Source: Chelatococcus asaccharovorans (GTDB lineage: Bacteria; Pseudomonadota; Alphaproteobacteria; Rhizobiales; Beijerinckiaceae). From it: 64,000 bases of DNA. The notes below the pieces were generated by a model. The model saw only the letters and a program-made list of their open reading frames with translations. It did no database searches and was not told the origin of the DNA. Shown one piece after another: positions 39,524-48,674 of this stretch (positions within the stretch are counted from its first letter, which is position 1; each line of letters begins with the position of its first letter). The stretch is taken from the NCBI RefSeq assembly GCF_003201475.1, contig NZ_QJJK01000005.1:372001-436000 (forward strand). The letters run 5' to 3'. A program made the position numbers and the translations under genes.

Positions 39524-40603
39524 CTATTGCGCCTTCACCGGTGGCGCGATTGAGGCAGTATCCGCGGGCAGCAGGGCGAACTGCAGCAGTACCGTGCGCT
39601 GGAACATCGAGAAATTGTCGTCGGAGATCAGCGTGAGGATGGTTTCACCCGCGGCGTTCCGGTGCGCGGACAGACCTTCCATATTGTCGATCTCCGCGCC
39701 GAGGTCTGCCGTCAGCAGGATCTCGCCGTCGACCGCTGCGCCCGGCCGCAGGGCTGCGCGCTCGACGAGGCGCAGGCGCATGGCGAGGCTGAAGGGCGGC
39801 AGATAACGGCGTTCCAGCAGGACGAGATCGCCGCCCGGCAGGAACGCCATATCGGTGACGGCGAAGCCGTCATGGCGGACGACGCTGAAGGTGCCCCTGC
39901 GCGGGCCGGTGAGGATGAAGCCGTCCGGCCCGCCGGCGCGCGGTGGTTCCTCTGCGATGGTCACCACGGCGCCGGCGAGGGGACTACCGTGCGGCGCGAC
40001 GCCGATCGCCTCGAGGCCGCGGTTTCGCCCGAGGGCTTTCACCTCCTGCGGAAGCGGCACGGCCCTGACCGGGCTGCGCGGTCCCGCCACCCCCCAGTCG
40101 AAGCGCAGCACCTCATGCGTGCGCTCAATGGAGACATAGGCCTGATGGCCCGCGATGGTGAGGCCTTCGGTATCGTAGGAGCGCGTCGCGGCCAGCGGCC
40201 GGCCGCTCGGGGAGGGCAGGAGCCCCATGACGGCATGGTCCAGGCCGACCATGCGGCCGCCGGCCTCGGCGACGGTAGCGCTGAGCCAATAGCCCTTGTC
40301 GGAGATCGCTTTGAGCTGCCCGTCCGGCGTACGTGCCAGGCCGGAGAAGCCGCCAAAGGCCTGATGCGATGACCGCAGCTGCAGGCCGCCGCGAAAGTCC
40401 AGGCGGCCGAAACGCTGCCGGTCCGGCGTGCTGGCGGCGAAGGCCGTGATCGGGATTGCGCCGATCGCGATCGGCTCCGGCCCCCTCGCGAGCACCTCCG
40501 ACAGGGCGGCCCCTTGCGGCACCGCGAGCGTCACGGCCAGCATGGCGAGGCCGATCCGCAGGGAGCGGTTCGTCGCCAGCCATGCCGGTCGCCGCGCGCG
40601 CAT
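39524..40603 (-). CDS. Phytase-like esterase domain protein, secreted
   Basis: A 359-residue protein with a signal peptide (RSLRIGLAMLAVTLAVPQGAALS). The mature part has the phytase-like domain pattern (PF13449 type): FGGFSGLARTPDGQLKAISDKGYW, YDTEGLTIAGHQAYVSIER, NRGLEAIGVAP, DNMEGLSAHRNAAGETILTLISDDNFS. The family is beta-propeller-like and its enzymatic role is unproven in most members. The start is ATG 40603. The cobT stop lies six bases upstream, so it may be cotranscribed after cobT. Confidence 0.82.
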   Translation of the reverse strand: MRARRPAWLATNRSLRIGLAMLAVTLAVPQGAALSEVLARGPEPIAIGAIPITAFAASTPDRQRFGRLDFRGGLQLRSSHQAFGGFSGLARTPDGQLKAISDKGYWLSATVAEAGGRMVGLDHAVMGLLPSPSGRPLAATRSYDTEGLTIAGHQAYVSIERTHEVLRFDWGVAGPRSPVRAVPLPQEVKALGRNRGLEAIGVAPHGSPLAGAVVTIAEEPPRAGGPDGFILTGPRRGTFSVVRHDGFAVTDMAFLPGGDLVLLERRYLPPFSLAMRLRLVERAALRPGAAVDGEILLTADLGAEIDNMEGLSAHRNAAGETILTLISDDNFSMFQRTVLLQFALLPADTASIAPPVKAQ

Positions 40604-40608
40604 GCCTG

Positions 40609-42510
40609 TCAGGCGCGTGTTGAGCGGCGCAGGCGTGCGCCGGCCCCGCGCTGAGGCACCGGCTTCTCCTCGAACAGCTCGGCGAGCTTCTCGGTCATGA
40701 CGCCGCCGAGTTCCTCCGCATCGACGATGGTGACGGCGCGCCGATAGTAGCGCGTGACGTCATGGCCGATGCCGATGGCGATGAGCTCCACGGGGGAGCG
40801 CTCCTCGATCTCGGCGATGACATGCCGGAGATGACGCTCCAGATAATTGCCGGGGTTGACCGACAGCGTGGAGTCGTCGACCGGGGCGCCATCGGAGATG
40901 ACCATCAGGATACGCCGTTGCTCCGGGCGCCCGAGCAGGCGCTTGTGCGCCCAGTCCAGCGCCTCGCCGTCGATGTTCTCCTTGAGCAGGCCCTCGCGCA
41001 TCATCAGGCCGAGATTGCGCCGCACACGCCGCCATGGCGCGTCGGCGGCCTTGTAGATGATGTGGCGCAGGTCGTTGAGGCGTCCGGGATTGACGGGCTT
41101 GCCGTTCTGCAACCAGGATTCGCGCGACTGTCCGCCCTTCCAGGCACGCGTCGTGAAGCCGAGGATCTCGACCTTGACGCCGCAGCGCTCCAACGTGCGC
41201 GCCAGCACGTCCGCGCAGGTGGCGGCAACCGTGATCGGTCGCCCGCGCATCGAGCCGGAATTATCGATCAGCAGTGAGACGACCGTGTCCTTGAAGTCGG
41301 TGTCCTTTTCCCGCTTGAAGGAGAGAGGCTGGAACGGGTCTGTCACCACCCGCGACAGGCGGGCGGGATCGAGCATGCCCTCTTCCAGGTCGAACTCCCA
41401 GGAACGGCTCTGCTGCGCGAGCAGGCGCCGCTGGAGGCGGTTCGCCAGGCGGGCGACCACGCCTTGGAGATTGTCGAGCTGCTTGTCGAGATAGGAGCGC
41501 AGTCGGGCCAGTTCTTCCGGATCGCATAGATCCTCGGCAGCGATCACCTCGTCGAACTGATTGGTATAGACGCGGTAATCGGGCCCGCGTGGCTCGTTGT
41601 GCCGGGGCGGCGGCGGGCGCCAGGCCTCATCGGCGTCGCCATCGTCGAATTCATCGCTGTCGTCCGGTACCTCGCCCTGCGGCGCTTCCGCCGATTCGCT
41701 GGTGCCGTCCTCCATGTCGTCGCTGGCTTCGTCCGTCAGCTCGATGTCGCCCTGGTCGGCGCTGGCGTCCTCCTGGGACTCGCCCTCACCCTGCTCCTGC
41801 TTGTCGCCCTCGTCCTCGCTGTCGTCGGATTCGTCCTGCTCGCCGTCGCTTTCGGCCTCATCGGCCATGTCGAGATGGGTCAAGAGGTCGCGGATGCCGC
41901 GTGCGAACCCGCGCTGGTTCTCAATGGTGCCGAGCAAGCTATCGAGATCCTTGCCGGCTTTGGCTTCGATGACGTCGCGCCAGAGGTCCACCACCCCCTG
42001 GGCGGCGGCAGGCGGTGCGCGCCCGGTGAGGCGCTCACGCACCATCAGGGCAATCGCATCCTCGATCGGCGCATCGTCGCGATCGGTGATGCCTTGCAGA
42101 TTGGCGCGCTGGAAACGCTCCTCGAGCACCGCCGTCAGGTTGTCGCCCACACCGGTCATGCGGCGTGCGCCGATGGCCTCCACGCGTGCCTGCTCCACCG
42201 CGTCGAAAATGGCCCGCGCCGCCGCGCTTTGCGGTGCAAGCTTGCGATGTGTCGCCTCATTGTGGCAGGCAAGCCGCAGCGCCATGGCATCGGCCTGGCC
42301 GCGCAACAAGGCAATGTCGTGGGGCGACATGCGCCGGGGCGGCTCGCTCAGGCGGGCCCGTCCGGGGGTCAAGGCCGGCTTGTCCGTTGAGAAGGCGACC
42401 TCGAGTTCCGGTTGCCGCGCAATGGCGCGCAACGTCGTCGCCACCGCCTGCTTCAGCGGCTCGGTCGGCGCCTCCTTCGGCGATGACGGCTTGCGATTGG
42501 AAATGGACAT
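40609..42510 (-). CDS. cobT: Cobaltochelatase subunit CobT
   Basis: A 633-residue CobT. Seen: an N-terminal helical region, a long acidic linker rich in D, E, S and Q (about residues 210-300), and a C-terminal von Willebrand A domain with the MIDAS motif [20 protein letters not shown] and later [13 protein letters not shown]. With CobS and CobN it inserts cobalt into hydrogenobyrinic acid diamide in aerobic B12 synthesis. CobN is not in the window. The ATG has an AGGAGA ribosome site, and cobS lies 50 bases upstream. Confidence 0.95.
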   Translation of the reverse strand: MSISNRKPSSPKEAPTEPLKQAVATTLRAIARQPELEVAFSTDKPALTPGRARLSEPPRRMSPHDIALLRGQADAMALRLACHNEATHRKLAPQSAAARAIFDAVEQARVEAIGARRMTGVGDNLTAVLEERFQRANLQGITDRDDAPIEDAIALMVRERLTGRAPPAAAQGVVDLWRDVIEAKAGKDLDSLLGTIENQRGFARGIRDLLTHLDMADEAESDGEQDESDDSEDEGDKQEQGEGESQEDASADQGDIELTDEASDDMEDGTSESAEAPQGEVPDDSDEFDDGDADEAWRPPPPRHNEPRGPDYRVYTNQFDEVIAAEDLCDPEELARLRSYLDKQLDNLQGVVARLANRLQRRLLAQQSRSWEFDLEEGMLDPARLSRVVTDPFQPLSFKREKDTDFKDTVVSLLIDNSGSMRGRPITVAATCADVLARTLERCGVKVEILGFTTRAWKGGQSRESWLQNGKPVNPGRLNDLRHIIYKAADAPWRRVRRNLGLMMREGLLKENIDGEALDWAHKRLLGRPEQRRILMVISDGAPVDDSTLSVNPGNYLERHLRHVIAEIEERSPVELIAIGIGHDVTRYYRRAVTIVDAEELGGVMTEKLAELFEEKPVPQRGAGARLRRSTRA

Positions 42511-42560
42511 GGGTCTCCTGCCGCCGGGCGATCAGGGTATCGGCCGCGGCGGCTCCATCA

Positions 42561-43547
42561 TCAGCTCAGGGCGACGTTCACGGTTGATTCCGGCAACTCC
42601 TTGCCGAAGCAGCGCTGGTAGAATTCGGCCACCAGCGGGCGCTCCAGTTCGTCGCACTTGTTGAGGAAGGTCAACCGGAAGGCAAAGGCGATATCGTTGA
42701 AGATATCCGCGTTTTCCGCCCAGGTGATCACGGTGCGCGGCGACATCACGGTCGACAGGTCGCCGTTGATGAAGGCGTTGCGGGTGAGATCGGCCACACG
42801 CACCATCTTGTTCACGATGTCGCGGCCAGCCGCGTCGCGGTAATGCGGCGACTTGGCCACCACGATGTCGACCTCGCGGTCATGCGGCAGGTAGTTCAGC
42901 GTCGCGACGATCGACCAGCGGTCCATCTGACCCTGGTTGATCTGCTGCGTGCCGTGGTAGAGCCCGGAGGTGTCGCCGAGGCCGACGGTATTTGCGGTCG
43001 CGAACAGCCGGAAAGCCGGATGCGGGCGGATGACGCGGTTCTGGTCGAGCAGCGTGAGCCGGCCCGAGACCTCGAGCACGCGCTGGATCACGAACATCAC
43101 GTCCGGGCGGCCGGCGTCATATTCGTCGAACACGAGGGCGATATTGTGCTGCAGGGCCCATGGCAGCATGCCATCGCGGAATTCGGTGACCTGCAGGCCG
43201 TCCTTCACGACGATGGCGTCCTTGCCGACGAGATCGACGCGGCTGACATGGCTGTCGAGGTTGACGCGCACGCACGGCCAGTTAAGCCGCGCGGCGACCT
43301 GCTCGATATGCGTGGACTTGCCCGTGCCATGGTAGCCGGTGATCATGACGCGTCGGTTGCGGGCAAAGCCGGCGAGGATAGCGAGGGTGGTGTCCCGATC
43401 GAACAGATAGTCCGGGTCGAGGTCGGGTACATGCTCATCAGGCTGGGAGAAGGCGGGAACTTCGAGATCGGTATCGATGCCGAACACCTTCCGCACGGAC
43501 AGCTTCATGTCCGGTATGCCTGACTGGTTCTCGCTCGTCGCTTGCAT
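42561..43547 (-). CDS. cobS: Cobaltochelatase ATPase subunit CobS
   Basis: A 328-residue AAA+ protein. Seen: the P-loop [21 protein letters not shown], Walker [16 protein letters not shown] and the sensor/arginine regions around [17 protein letters not shown]. This is the CobS form of AAA+ chelatase subunit that drives CobN with CobT. ATG 43547 ([10 protein letters not shown]) has a GAGAGGA site. An ATG four codons upstream is less likely. The 309 bases before it hold no gene. Confidence 0.95.
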   Translation of the reverse strand: MQATSENQSGIPDMKLSVRKVFGIDTDLEVPAFSQPDEHVPDLDPDYLFDRDTTLAILAGFARNRRVMITGYHGTGKSTHIEQVAARLNWPCVRVNLDSHVSRVDLVGKDAIVVKDGLQVTEFRDGMLPWALQHNIALVFDEYDAGRPDVMFVIQRVLEVSGRLTLLDQNRVIRPHPAFRLFATANTVGLGDTSGLYHGTQQINQGQMDRWSIVATLNYLPHDREVDIVVAKSPHYRDAAGRDIVNKMVRVADLTRNAFINGDLSTVMSPRTVITWAENADIFNDIAFAFRLTFLNKCDELERPLVAEFYQRCFGKELPESTVNVALS

Positions 43548-43856
43548 AGGTCCTCTCACTCCGTCGCGGCAAGCCTATGCCGCCCGTGGGGCGATTCGCA
43601 TGAGTTTTCACGCCGCTGATGCGATATCGCGCCACGATTACCATGGATTGCCGTCAGGTCTCTGCCAGCACCTCTCCATACCCGCAGGCTGTGTGAGGGG
43701 TCGGCGCGCAGCAGCCCTGAAAACGAGATACAGGGCGCCGCCCAAACAGGCAAATGGGCCAGCCCATCAACTACCACATCGCGCGACGAAAACCAGCCGC
43801 GGCAAAGGCGCCCGCCATCGGTCGCAATAGCTCCGCGGTCTCGGTCGCCCCGGTGG

Positions 43857-44480
43857 TCAGCACAATCCCAGCGCCTTCAGCGTGTTATAGGCGCGGATAA
43901 TCGCCTGCAGCCGCTCCTCGAAGGCGCGGTCGCCGCCATTCGCGTCCGGATGGAAGCGCTTCACGAGCAACTTGTAGCGGGCCTTGATCGTCACGGCGTC
44001 CACGCCTTCGTCGAGGCCGAGCGTATCGAGGGCCTGCAAGGCTGGCTTCGACAGGCGCGGCCTGGCCTCCTCCTGGCGTGCGGTCTGATTGAATGCCCGC
44101 GCGCCAAAGACGCCGAAGGGATCCTCGACATTGGCACCGGACGCGCGGGCGTTGTCCGCCGTTGGCCGGGCGCTGCCGCGCGCCGCCGCATTCATGCCCA
44201 TCGTCCAGGTCGGCCGATGGCCCAGGATGGCGTCCTTCTGGAACTCGGCCACGGCGTCGTCACTCATGCCATTGAAATAATTGTAGGACTGGTTGTAGGC
44301 GCGCACATGCTCCAGGCAGAAGTGCCAATATTGGTTCTCACGCCCGCGCCCCTTCGGCGCGCGATGGTCGCCTGGCTTTTCGCAACCGGGATGCTCGCAG
44401 GTACGCGTCGCCGTCGCCGTCGGCTTGCTGGCCGTCGACTTCACCCGGATACGATCGAAGAGGCGCGAATTCAGATTCAT
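43857..44480 (-). CDS. J-domain protein with N-terminal zinc-type Cys pattern
   Basis: A 207-residue protein with a C-terminal J domain: LGLDEGVDAVTIKARYKLLVKRFHPDANGGDRAFEERLQAI split around the HPD motif that stimulates Hsp70 ATPase. The N-terminal half has paired Cys/His (CEHPGCEKPGDH and WHFCLEHVRAYNQ), likely a small zinc-binding fold. Placement between bolA and cobS is seen in many rhizobia. A co-chaperone role is inferred. The specific client is unknown. Confidence 0.88.
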   Translation of the reverse strand: MNLNSRLFDRIRVKSTASKPTATATRTCEHPGCEKPGDHRAPKGRGRENQYWHFCLEHVRAYNQSYNYFNGMSDDAVAEFQKDAILGHRPTWTMGMNAAARGSARPTADNARASGANVEDPFGVFGARAFNQTARQEEARPRLSKPALQALDTLGLDEGVDAVTIKARYKLLVKRFHPDANGGDRAFEERLQAIIRAYNTLKALGLC

Positions 44481-44712
44481 GGTCTCAGACTACGTTTGCG
44501 CGAATACCATGGACAAGTGGTTTAAAGACACATCAGACCCGCTATAAACTCGACCCTGGCTGTAGCCGCAGCCCTGATCGCAGCCCTGGCCGTCGCTTTG
44601 GCCGCAGGCCCGCCGGTACGTGGCGACGGCAGCCCGACGCTGCTGCCGCTTCCTCTCGCCCTGCTGCCGGGCTACGAACACATGAATCCACCTTCGCCAG
44701 GAAGGAGCTCCC

Positions 44713-44994
44713 ATGGCCCGCGCCGACCGGATCAGTGCCAAGCTCACCGCAGGTCTCAAGCCCCTCGTCATGAACGTCGTCGACGAGTCGCACCAGCATG
44801 CCGGACATGGCGGCTGGCGTGAAGGCGGTGAAACCCACTATCGCATTACTATCGTCGCAGATGCTTTTGCAGGCAAGTCGCGGCTGGAACGGCACCGGCT
44901 CGTCAATGCGCTTCTCAGGGATGAATTTGACACCGGCCTGCACGCGCTCGCCATTGAGGCCGCGGCGCCCGGCGAGGCTGTGCGCGGGCTTTGA
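44713..44994 (+). CDS. bolA: BolA family protein
   Basis: A 93-residue BolA-like protein. The fold signature is seen in VVDESHQHAGHGGW, THYRITIVADAFAGKSRLERHRLVNALL and GLHALAIEAAAPGE. BolA proteins pair with monothiol glutaredoxins and take part in iron-sulfur handling and stress gene control. A GGAAGGAGC site at about 44699-44707 precedes the ATG. Divergent from the J-domain gene. No monothiol glutaredoxin gene is nearby. Confidence 0.94.
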   Translation: MARADRISAKLTAGLKPLVMNVVDESHQHAGHGGWREGGETHYRITIVADAFAGKSRLERHRLVNALLRDEFDTGLHALAIEAAAPGEAVRGL

Positions 44995-45275
44995 TGGTCG
45001 TATTGCACGGCGATGATGCTGCAGCAGCGGCTGAAACAGCGGCATTCTTCGCCGTCTGGTAACTTTTCTCACCGGAAACTATGGGCCTTGCCTGCAACCT
45101 GCCGTATTGTGCGGTTAGCCGTTGCCGCGCCCGAGCGGCTGGTTTCGATGTTGTTGCGTTGCGAGCCTTGACCGTTGCCCGCGGTGTGGTGCCGCTGGAT
45201 CGTTTGAGTGCGCACGGGCCGTGTCCGGAATCTCTGCGTTTCCGGTATCCCGCGCTCCCTGATTAAGGTTGGACA

Positions 45276-46751
45276 ATGACGAATGTGATCTCTCGTTGGG
45301 CGGTTGCCCCCTTCGTCGCCGCGGCGGCTGTTGGTTTTTCGATAGCATCCATTGTACCAGCCTCCGCCAACCCGACCCTCGTCGTCGACGTCGCCAGTGG
45401 CCGTGTGCTGAAATCGACGCAGGCCTCCGACCTCTGGTACCCAGCCTCGCTCACCAAGTTGATGACGACCTATCTCGTCTTCCAGGAGATCAAGGCGGGA
45501 CGGCTTGCCCTCGACACGCCGCTGAAAGTCTCGGCACGCGCCGCTGCGGAGAAGCCCTCGAAGATCGGCGTCAAGCCGGGCACGGAGGTTACGGTCGACA
45601 ACGCCCTCAAGATGATGCTCGTGAAGTCGGCCAACGATATCGCCGTGGTCCTGGCCGAGGGCGTGAGTGGTTCCGTCGAGGCTTTCGTGGCGCGCATGAA
45701 CGCGACGGCCCAGTCGATCGGCATGTATGACAGCTACTTCGCCAACCCGAACGGCATGCCGGACGACCGCGCCCGGACGAGTGCCCGCGACCTCGCCGTG
45801 CTTGCCCGCTCGCTGATCGTCGATTTTTCCCCCTATCGCGGTTATTTCGAAATCGGCTCCATCCAGCTTGGCAAACGGACCTTCCAGAACACCAACGGCC
45901 TCGTCGGCCGGTACCCCGGGTCCACGGGGATGAAGACCGGCTTTATCTGTGCGTCCGGCTTCAATGTGGTGGCGACGGCGCAGCAAGGCAACCGTGAGCT
46001 CCTCACTGTGGTGCTGGGGGCTCCCTCTGCCGTCCAGCGCACCATCCAGGCCGCCGAGTTGTTCGATGCCGGCTTCGCGCAGTGGGGCGGGGGTGGCCCG
46101 ACCGTCGACAGCTTGCCGCGCGCGTCGCAGGCAGCGCCTGCCAATCTCTATGACGAGGTCTGCGGCAAGAATCGCGGGGCCTATCTCGTCGATGACGACA
46201 ATGCGGCACCCGTCAGTGCATCGGCGGGCGATGGTGGCAGCCTTGCCAATTTCTTCGCCAGCGGGCAGCGTGTGAACGGCGCGGCGGCCGTCCGCGGTTC
46301 GTCCCCCAACAGGCTCGGCCCGCGCGAGAAATTCGTGCCGCTTGCGGTCTTCATCGGCCGCACGCCGGGCGCGGAGCCGGACCCGACAGCCGTCGCGGAG
46401 ACGGTGAAGCCGAAGTCGGCAAAGGCGTCCAGGCAGGCCGCAAAGACAGACGTGACCGGCAAAACCAACGCCGCCGGTCGTAAGCAGATCGAGATTAGCC
46501 GCTCCGGCAAGGGTGCCCCGGCAGCGCAGGCCACGGCCTTCGCGCCGGTCGAGCAGCCGAGCGGCAGCGCCTCCGGCGTCCTGCAAAAGGCGATCAAGCC
46601 CGCCAAGAAGCCGGCCTCGGCGGACAAGGCGACTGCCGCCAAGGCCACTGGCGGCAAGGCCACTGCAGTCAAGGCGGCGCCGGCACCGCGCCCGGTCGCG
46701 AAGGGCAACGCAAAACCGAAGCCGTTGAGCCTGACCCCGGGCAAGGACTGA
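45276..46751 (+). CDS. D-alanyl-D-alanine carboxypeptidase (S11) with basic C-terminal tail
   Basis: A 491-residue S11 penicillin-binding protein. Signal peptide at residues 1-31 (ending PASAN). Active-site motifs: SLTK (S58-K61), SAN (S118-N120) and KTG (K220-G222), in correct order. These enzymes trim the terminal D-Ala from peptidoglycan peptides. After about residue 290 the usual beta-rich C-terminal domain is replaced by a long linker that ends in a Lys/Ala/Pro-rich tail with AAKATGGKATAVKAAPAPRP. The tail could bind anionic envelope polymers. Similar tailed forms occur in related genera as far as I know. Confidence 0.92.
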   Translation: MTNVISRWAVAPFVAAAAVGFSIASIVPASANPTLVVDVASGRVLKSTQASDLWYPASLTKLMTTYLVFQEIKAGRLALDTPLKVSARAAAEKPSKIGVKPGTEVTVDNALKMMLVKSANDIAVVLAEGVSGSVEAFVARMNATAQSIGMYDSYFANPNGMPDDRARTSARDLAVLARSLIVDFSPYRGYFEIGSIQLGKRTFQNTNGLVGRYPGSTGMKTGFICASGFNVVATAQQGNRELLTVVLGAPSAVQRTIQAAELFDAGFAQWGGGGPTVDSLPRASQAAPANLYDEVCGKNRGAYLVDDDNAAPVSASAGDGGSLANFFASGQRVNGAAAVRGSSPNRLGPREKFVPLAVFIGRTPGAEPDPTAVAETVKPKSAKASRQAAKTDVTGKTNAAGRKQIEISRSGKGAPAAQATAFAPVEQPSGSASGVLQKAIKPAKKPASADKATAAKATGGKATAVKAAPAPRPVAKGNAKPKPLSLTPGKD

Positions 46752-46821
46752 TCGGGGCGCAGATGGCGGGCATGCACAAAGCGCATGTTCTGTTCGAAGT
46801 GATACAATGTTACATATCGGG

Positions 46822-46846
46822 CGAGGCACAAGTGGCCTCGTCCTTT
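46822..46846 (+). terminator. Likely terminator after the S11 gene
   Basis: CGAGGCAC (46822-46829) pairs with GTGGCCTCG (46832-46840), with one bulged base, followed by TCCTTTT. It lies between the S11 carboxypeptidase and the cobW-like gene. Confidence 0.55.
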
Positions 46847-46915
46847 TGTTGTGATCACCTGCGCGCCCGACCGCCTGTCCCGGACGTGTTGCGCAACCGT
46901 CTGTGAGACCTGCCC

Positions 46916-48142
46916 ATGACCCTGTCTCCGATGACCCTGTCTCCGATGCCTCAGCCTGAGGAATCTCACCGGGTGGCCCGCTCGAAGGGGCCCTTGCCCC
47001 CGATCCCGCTGACAATCGTCACCGGTTTTCTCGGCGCGGGCAAGACGAGCCTTCTGAATGCACTGCTGCGGGAGCCGGAGCTGGCCGATACGGTCGTCAT
47101 CATCAACGAATTCGGCGAGATCGGCCTGGACCACCTCCTCGTCGAGAAGGCCGACGAGGGCATGGTGACGCTGGCGTCGGGTTGTCTGTGCTGCACGATC
47201 CGCGGCGATCTCATTTCCACCCTGGAAGATTTGCTGCGCCGCCGTGACAACGGCCGGATCATGGCCTTCCGTCGCGTGGTCATCGAGACGACCGGATTGG
47301 CGGATCCGGCTCCCGTCCTGCATACGGTCCTCTACCATCCTTATCTCGCCAAGCGTTACGCGATTGATGGCGTCATCACCATCGTCGATGCGGTCAATGG
47401 CGGGGCAACGCTGGACGCCCATATCGAGGCCGTCAAACAGGCGGCAGTGGCGGATCGTATCGTCATCAGCAAGACCGATCTGCCGGAAGCGGATGCGGCT
47501 GATCTCGCGGCGCTGAAGCGGCGCCTGGCTGCCCTCAATCCCGCCGCCTCGATCCTCGACGCCGCCCGGGGTGAAGCCACGCCTGCCGCGCTCCTCGGCA
47601 TCGGGCTCTATGACATCGACGGCAAGATCGCCGACGTCAGGGCCTGGTTGCAGGCCGAGGCCTTTGATGACGATCATGGCCACGATCACGGTCACGATCA
47701 CGGGCATCACCACGGGCACGGCCACGATGATCACGGTGGCCATCGTCACCACCACGACGTCAATCGTCACGATGCCCGCATCAGGGCTTTCTGTCTGACC
47801 AGCCCGCGTCCCATCAGTTCGCACAATCTTGATCTGTTCCTTGATCTCCTGCGTGCATCGCACGGTCCCAATCTGCTGCGGGTCAAAGGGATCGTCGCGC
47901 TCGCCGACGATCCCGACCATCCGATGGTCATCCATGGCGTCCAGCATGTCTTCCATCCGCCGATCCGGCTGGAGCGGTGGCCGGACGGAGACCATCGCAG
48001 TCGCCTCGTCTTCATCTTGCGTGATCTCGACGAGAGCTTCGTCTCGCGTTTGTGGAACGCCTTCCTCGGCGAGCCGGCGATCGACGCGCCGGATGCCGCG
48101 GCATTGACCGCCAATCCGCTGTCGCTCGGCGGTGGGCGTTAG
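46916..48142 (+). CDS. CobW-family GTPase/metallochaperone with His-rich loop
   Basis: A 408-residue COG0523 GTPase. Seen: Walker A TGFLGAGKTSLLN, the metal-binding CxCC motif GCLCCTIRGD, GLADPAPV, SKTDLPEAD (G4), and a C-terminal CobW_C domain. A His/Asp/Gly-rich loop (about residues 255-290, HGHDHGHDHGHHHGHGHDDH) separates the two domains and is typical of zinc or cobalt transfer forms. The N-terminus repeats MTLSPMTLSPM, so the start may be any of three ATG codons. No B12 or zinc transport gene is next to it, so the metal cannot be assigned. Confidence 0.93.
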   Translation: MTLSPMTLSPMPQPEESHRVARSKGPLPPIPLTIVTGFLGAGKTSLLNALLREPELADTVVIINEFGEIGLDHLLVEKADEGMVTLASGCLCCTIRGDLISTLEDLLRRRDNGRIMAFRRVVIETTGLADPAPVLHTVLYHPYLAKRYAIDGVITIVDAVNGGATLDAHIEAVKQAAVADRIVISKTDLPEADAADLAALKRRLAALNPAASILDAARGEATPAALLGIGLYDIDGKIADVRAWLQAEAFDDDHGHDHGHDHGHHHGHGHDDHGGHRHHHDVNRHDARIRAFCLTSPRPISSHNLDLFLDLLRASHGPNLLRVKGIVALADDPDHPMVIHGVQHVFHPPIRLERWPDGDHRSRLVFILRDLDESFVSRLWNAFLGEPAIDAPDAAALTANPLSLGGGR

Positions 48143-48674
48143 AGCACGTCCGTCTGTCGCGGGCGGGCTCCCTTCAAAACTGGACGAGCCGGTTCATCGG
48201 CTTGGATGGCCTCGGCTGTTGCAGTCCAGAACCCACTCAATCCGAGCCGGGCTGGCTCCGGACACGGAGCGCCATGCGGGGGACGCTGTATGGCGCCTCT
48301 GGCGGCGTATGATTTCGAAACACTGGCGGCCGCTCTCGCCGGATCTCGGCCGGGGCGTGCCGAATGCGTGCGCGACGCGGTCCCACCCGCCGCCCGGCCC
48401 GCGCGCGCGGCTGCCGTTCCTGAAACAGTAATATCGGCAGAGGCTTCATCGGGCTTCGTGCGAGCTGGCGCCTATACTGTCGGATGCGGCTTCCGGTTTC
48501 AGTAACCGTGCCCTGCGATGAAAACCCATCACGCACATCATTGGCCCCATTGTTATCCGCAGCGGTCTAGCCTGTGGCACAGGTCTTGTTCTTTCCGGTG
48601 CAGAAGCCCCTTTCCATCGAGGAGTTGTCCTCTTCCGGGACGGGGCGCCAGTTTGAGCTGGGTGGGGATTGCGA
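48143..48674. other. Long gap between cobW-like and acetyltransferase genes
   Basis: About 530 bases. Open frames in it are short and show no family pattern. One plus-strand frame (48206-48505) has ordinary Ala-rich composition without a ribosome site and is probably chance. A weak AGAGCACG-type start of a dispersed repeat is seen at 48142. Nothing else is supported. Confidence 0.4.

Noticed and set aside
46801-46818. Zur-like box upstream of the cobW-type gene
   Set aside because: GATACAATGTTACATATC has only four outer bases in dyad symmetry and lacks the ATGTTATAACAT core, so it is not a convincing Zur site.
47670-47765. Possible CRISPR-like or tandem array in the His-rich loop of the cobW-type gene
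   Set aside because: The CACGATCACGG units encode the His-rich loop in frame. There are no spacers and the repeats are irregular.
48206-48505. A 99-residue plus-strand frame in the gap after the cobW-type gene
   Set aside because: No ribosome site, no family pattern, composition of random GC-rich DNA.
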